Assembly: GCF_001659605.2 (NCBI RefSeq)
Contig: NC_035175.2
Coordinates: forward strand, 31,467,705-31,531,704
Direction: 5' to 3'
From: Manihot esculenta
Lineage: Eukaryota; Streptophyta; Magnoliopsida; Malpighiales; Euphorbiaceae
Length of the DNA: 64,000 nt
Positions 63,238-64,000 of the stretch are shown piece after piece. The first letter of the stretch is position 1; each line of letters begins with the position of its first letter. The position numbers were made by a program, and so were the translations under genes. Under the pieces are notes generated by a model. The model had not been told where the DNA came from and searched no databases. It worked only from the letters and a program-made list of their open reading frames with translations.

Positions 63238-64000
63238 TGTAATACCCGGCTAGACTCCGGTATCGGAATTCCTACCGTCCGGTGGAATCTCGGATGTCGG
63301 AGACCTCTAGAAGGGTAGAACCATGTTTTATAAAAATGTTTTCATGCATTTTAAATGATTTTAAGTGTGAACTAAATGAGTTTTTGCATGAAAATAGCAT
63401 TGGAGGAAAACCCAGGTTCGGCCGCTGAAAGCCAAGTTCGGCCGCCGAACATGCATGCGTTTTGGAGGCACGTTAGGCCCCCGAAAGCATGAGTTAGGGA
63501 AGTTCAGGTTCGGCCGCCGAAAGTCAAGTTCGGCCGCCGAACATTGCATGGATGCGGAGGCACTTTCGGCCCCCGAACGTGGCCTGGCCAGCCACCTATA
63601 AATGGGGCACTTAGCCGAAATGGGCGAGCTTTCTCCCATTTTCGGCCACAGCAAGCTTCCGACCTTCCCTTTGCAACTCTTGTGTTCTTCCTTCAAATCT
63701 CTTCCATTTTTCTTGAGTTTTAAACTCACATTGCAAGTTTTGAACATTTAAACCAAGTTTTGGAGCTTTAGGAACTCAGGAGCTCATTTTCGTGGATCTC
63801 CAAGTTTAGGTCGTCTCCCTCTCGATCTTCAAGAGGTAAGAGCCGATCTTAAGCTCCATATGTGTTTTAAGTAAGTTTTATGCAAGATCTATGGGTAGAA
63901 ATGCATGTTAGGTTATATATTGAACCTATGGGTTTTTGATGACTTTTTTTTGAACAATGTAGCTTGATTGTGTGTGATTGAAGTGTTGTAGATGGGGTAT
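63238..64000 (+). repeat. 3' LTR of element F (partial, runs off the window)
   Basis: Begins TGTAATACCC and matches 55736 onward. TATA box at 63597-63603. The right end is not in the window. Confidence 0.95.

Larger units (their letters stand above)
55736..64000 (+). mobile_element. Element F: Tekay-type Ty3/gypsy retrotransposon, youngest of the stack
   Basis: Complete 5' LTR, primer-binding site, polyprotein, polypurine tract and the first 763 bp of the 3' LTR. It is inserted in the 5' LTR of element D with left target bases ATTTT (55731-55735). The LTRs differ by six substitutions and one indel over the overlap, so insertion is recent. Two in-frame stops. Confidence 0.95.

Overview
This is nuclear DNA of a dicot plant. 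It holds one intron-rich host gene at the left end, followed by about 52 kb of mostly transposable elements. The plant assignment rests on GT-AG introns, a group G bZIP (G-box factor) gene, and plant-only mobile lineages (Tat, Athila and Tekay-type Ty3/gypsy, CACTA). The LTR style reminds me of Euphorbiaceae (cassava or relatives), but that is recognition only and I did not test it. Region 1-9.3 kb: a complete 12-exon gene on the minus strand for a bZIP16/bZIP68-like G-box-binding factor of 410 residues, apparently intact. From about 9.3 to 11.2 kb lies AT-rich intergenic DNA. Region 11.2-32.9 kb: old, decayed repeats. A Tat-lineage element (A, 11769-17874) keeps two LTRs, gag remnants, the tail of integrase, tandem repeats and a decayed antisense ORF. 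Its 3' LTR directly abuts the primer-binding site of an Athila-like element (B, 17875-23350). B keeps gag, protease and one 1.4-kb LTR but has lost its 5' LTR, most of RT, RNase H and integrase. A solo Athila-like LTR (G, 26763-28341) has a perfect 5-bp target duplication. A plant-transposon-domain pseudogene leads into a copia-style LTR fragment that is cut off at 32903. Region 32.9-64 kb: a nested stack of three closely related Tekay-type (chromodomain) gypsy elements and one CACTA transposon. Element C (+) is interrupted in gag by element D (-). D is interrupted in the protease-RT linker by CACTA element E (42472-51348), and in its own 5' LTR by element F (+), whose 3' LTR runs off the window. 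The missing right parts of D and C should therefore lie beyond base 64000, in that order. The mobile genes look inactive: A, B, C, D and F have in-frame stops or deletions, and both E transposase genes carry one stop. Most stops fit C-to-T (or G-to-A) change, as expected for methylated silenced DNA. The most unusual signal is a set of short palindromic motifs, different for different element groups, that crowd the LTRs, vary in copy number between the two LTRs of one element, and are partly shared between two unrelated retrotransposon lineages.
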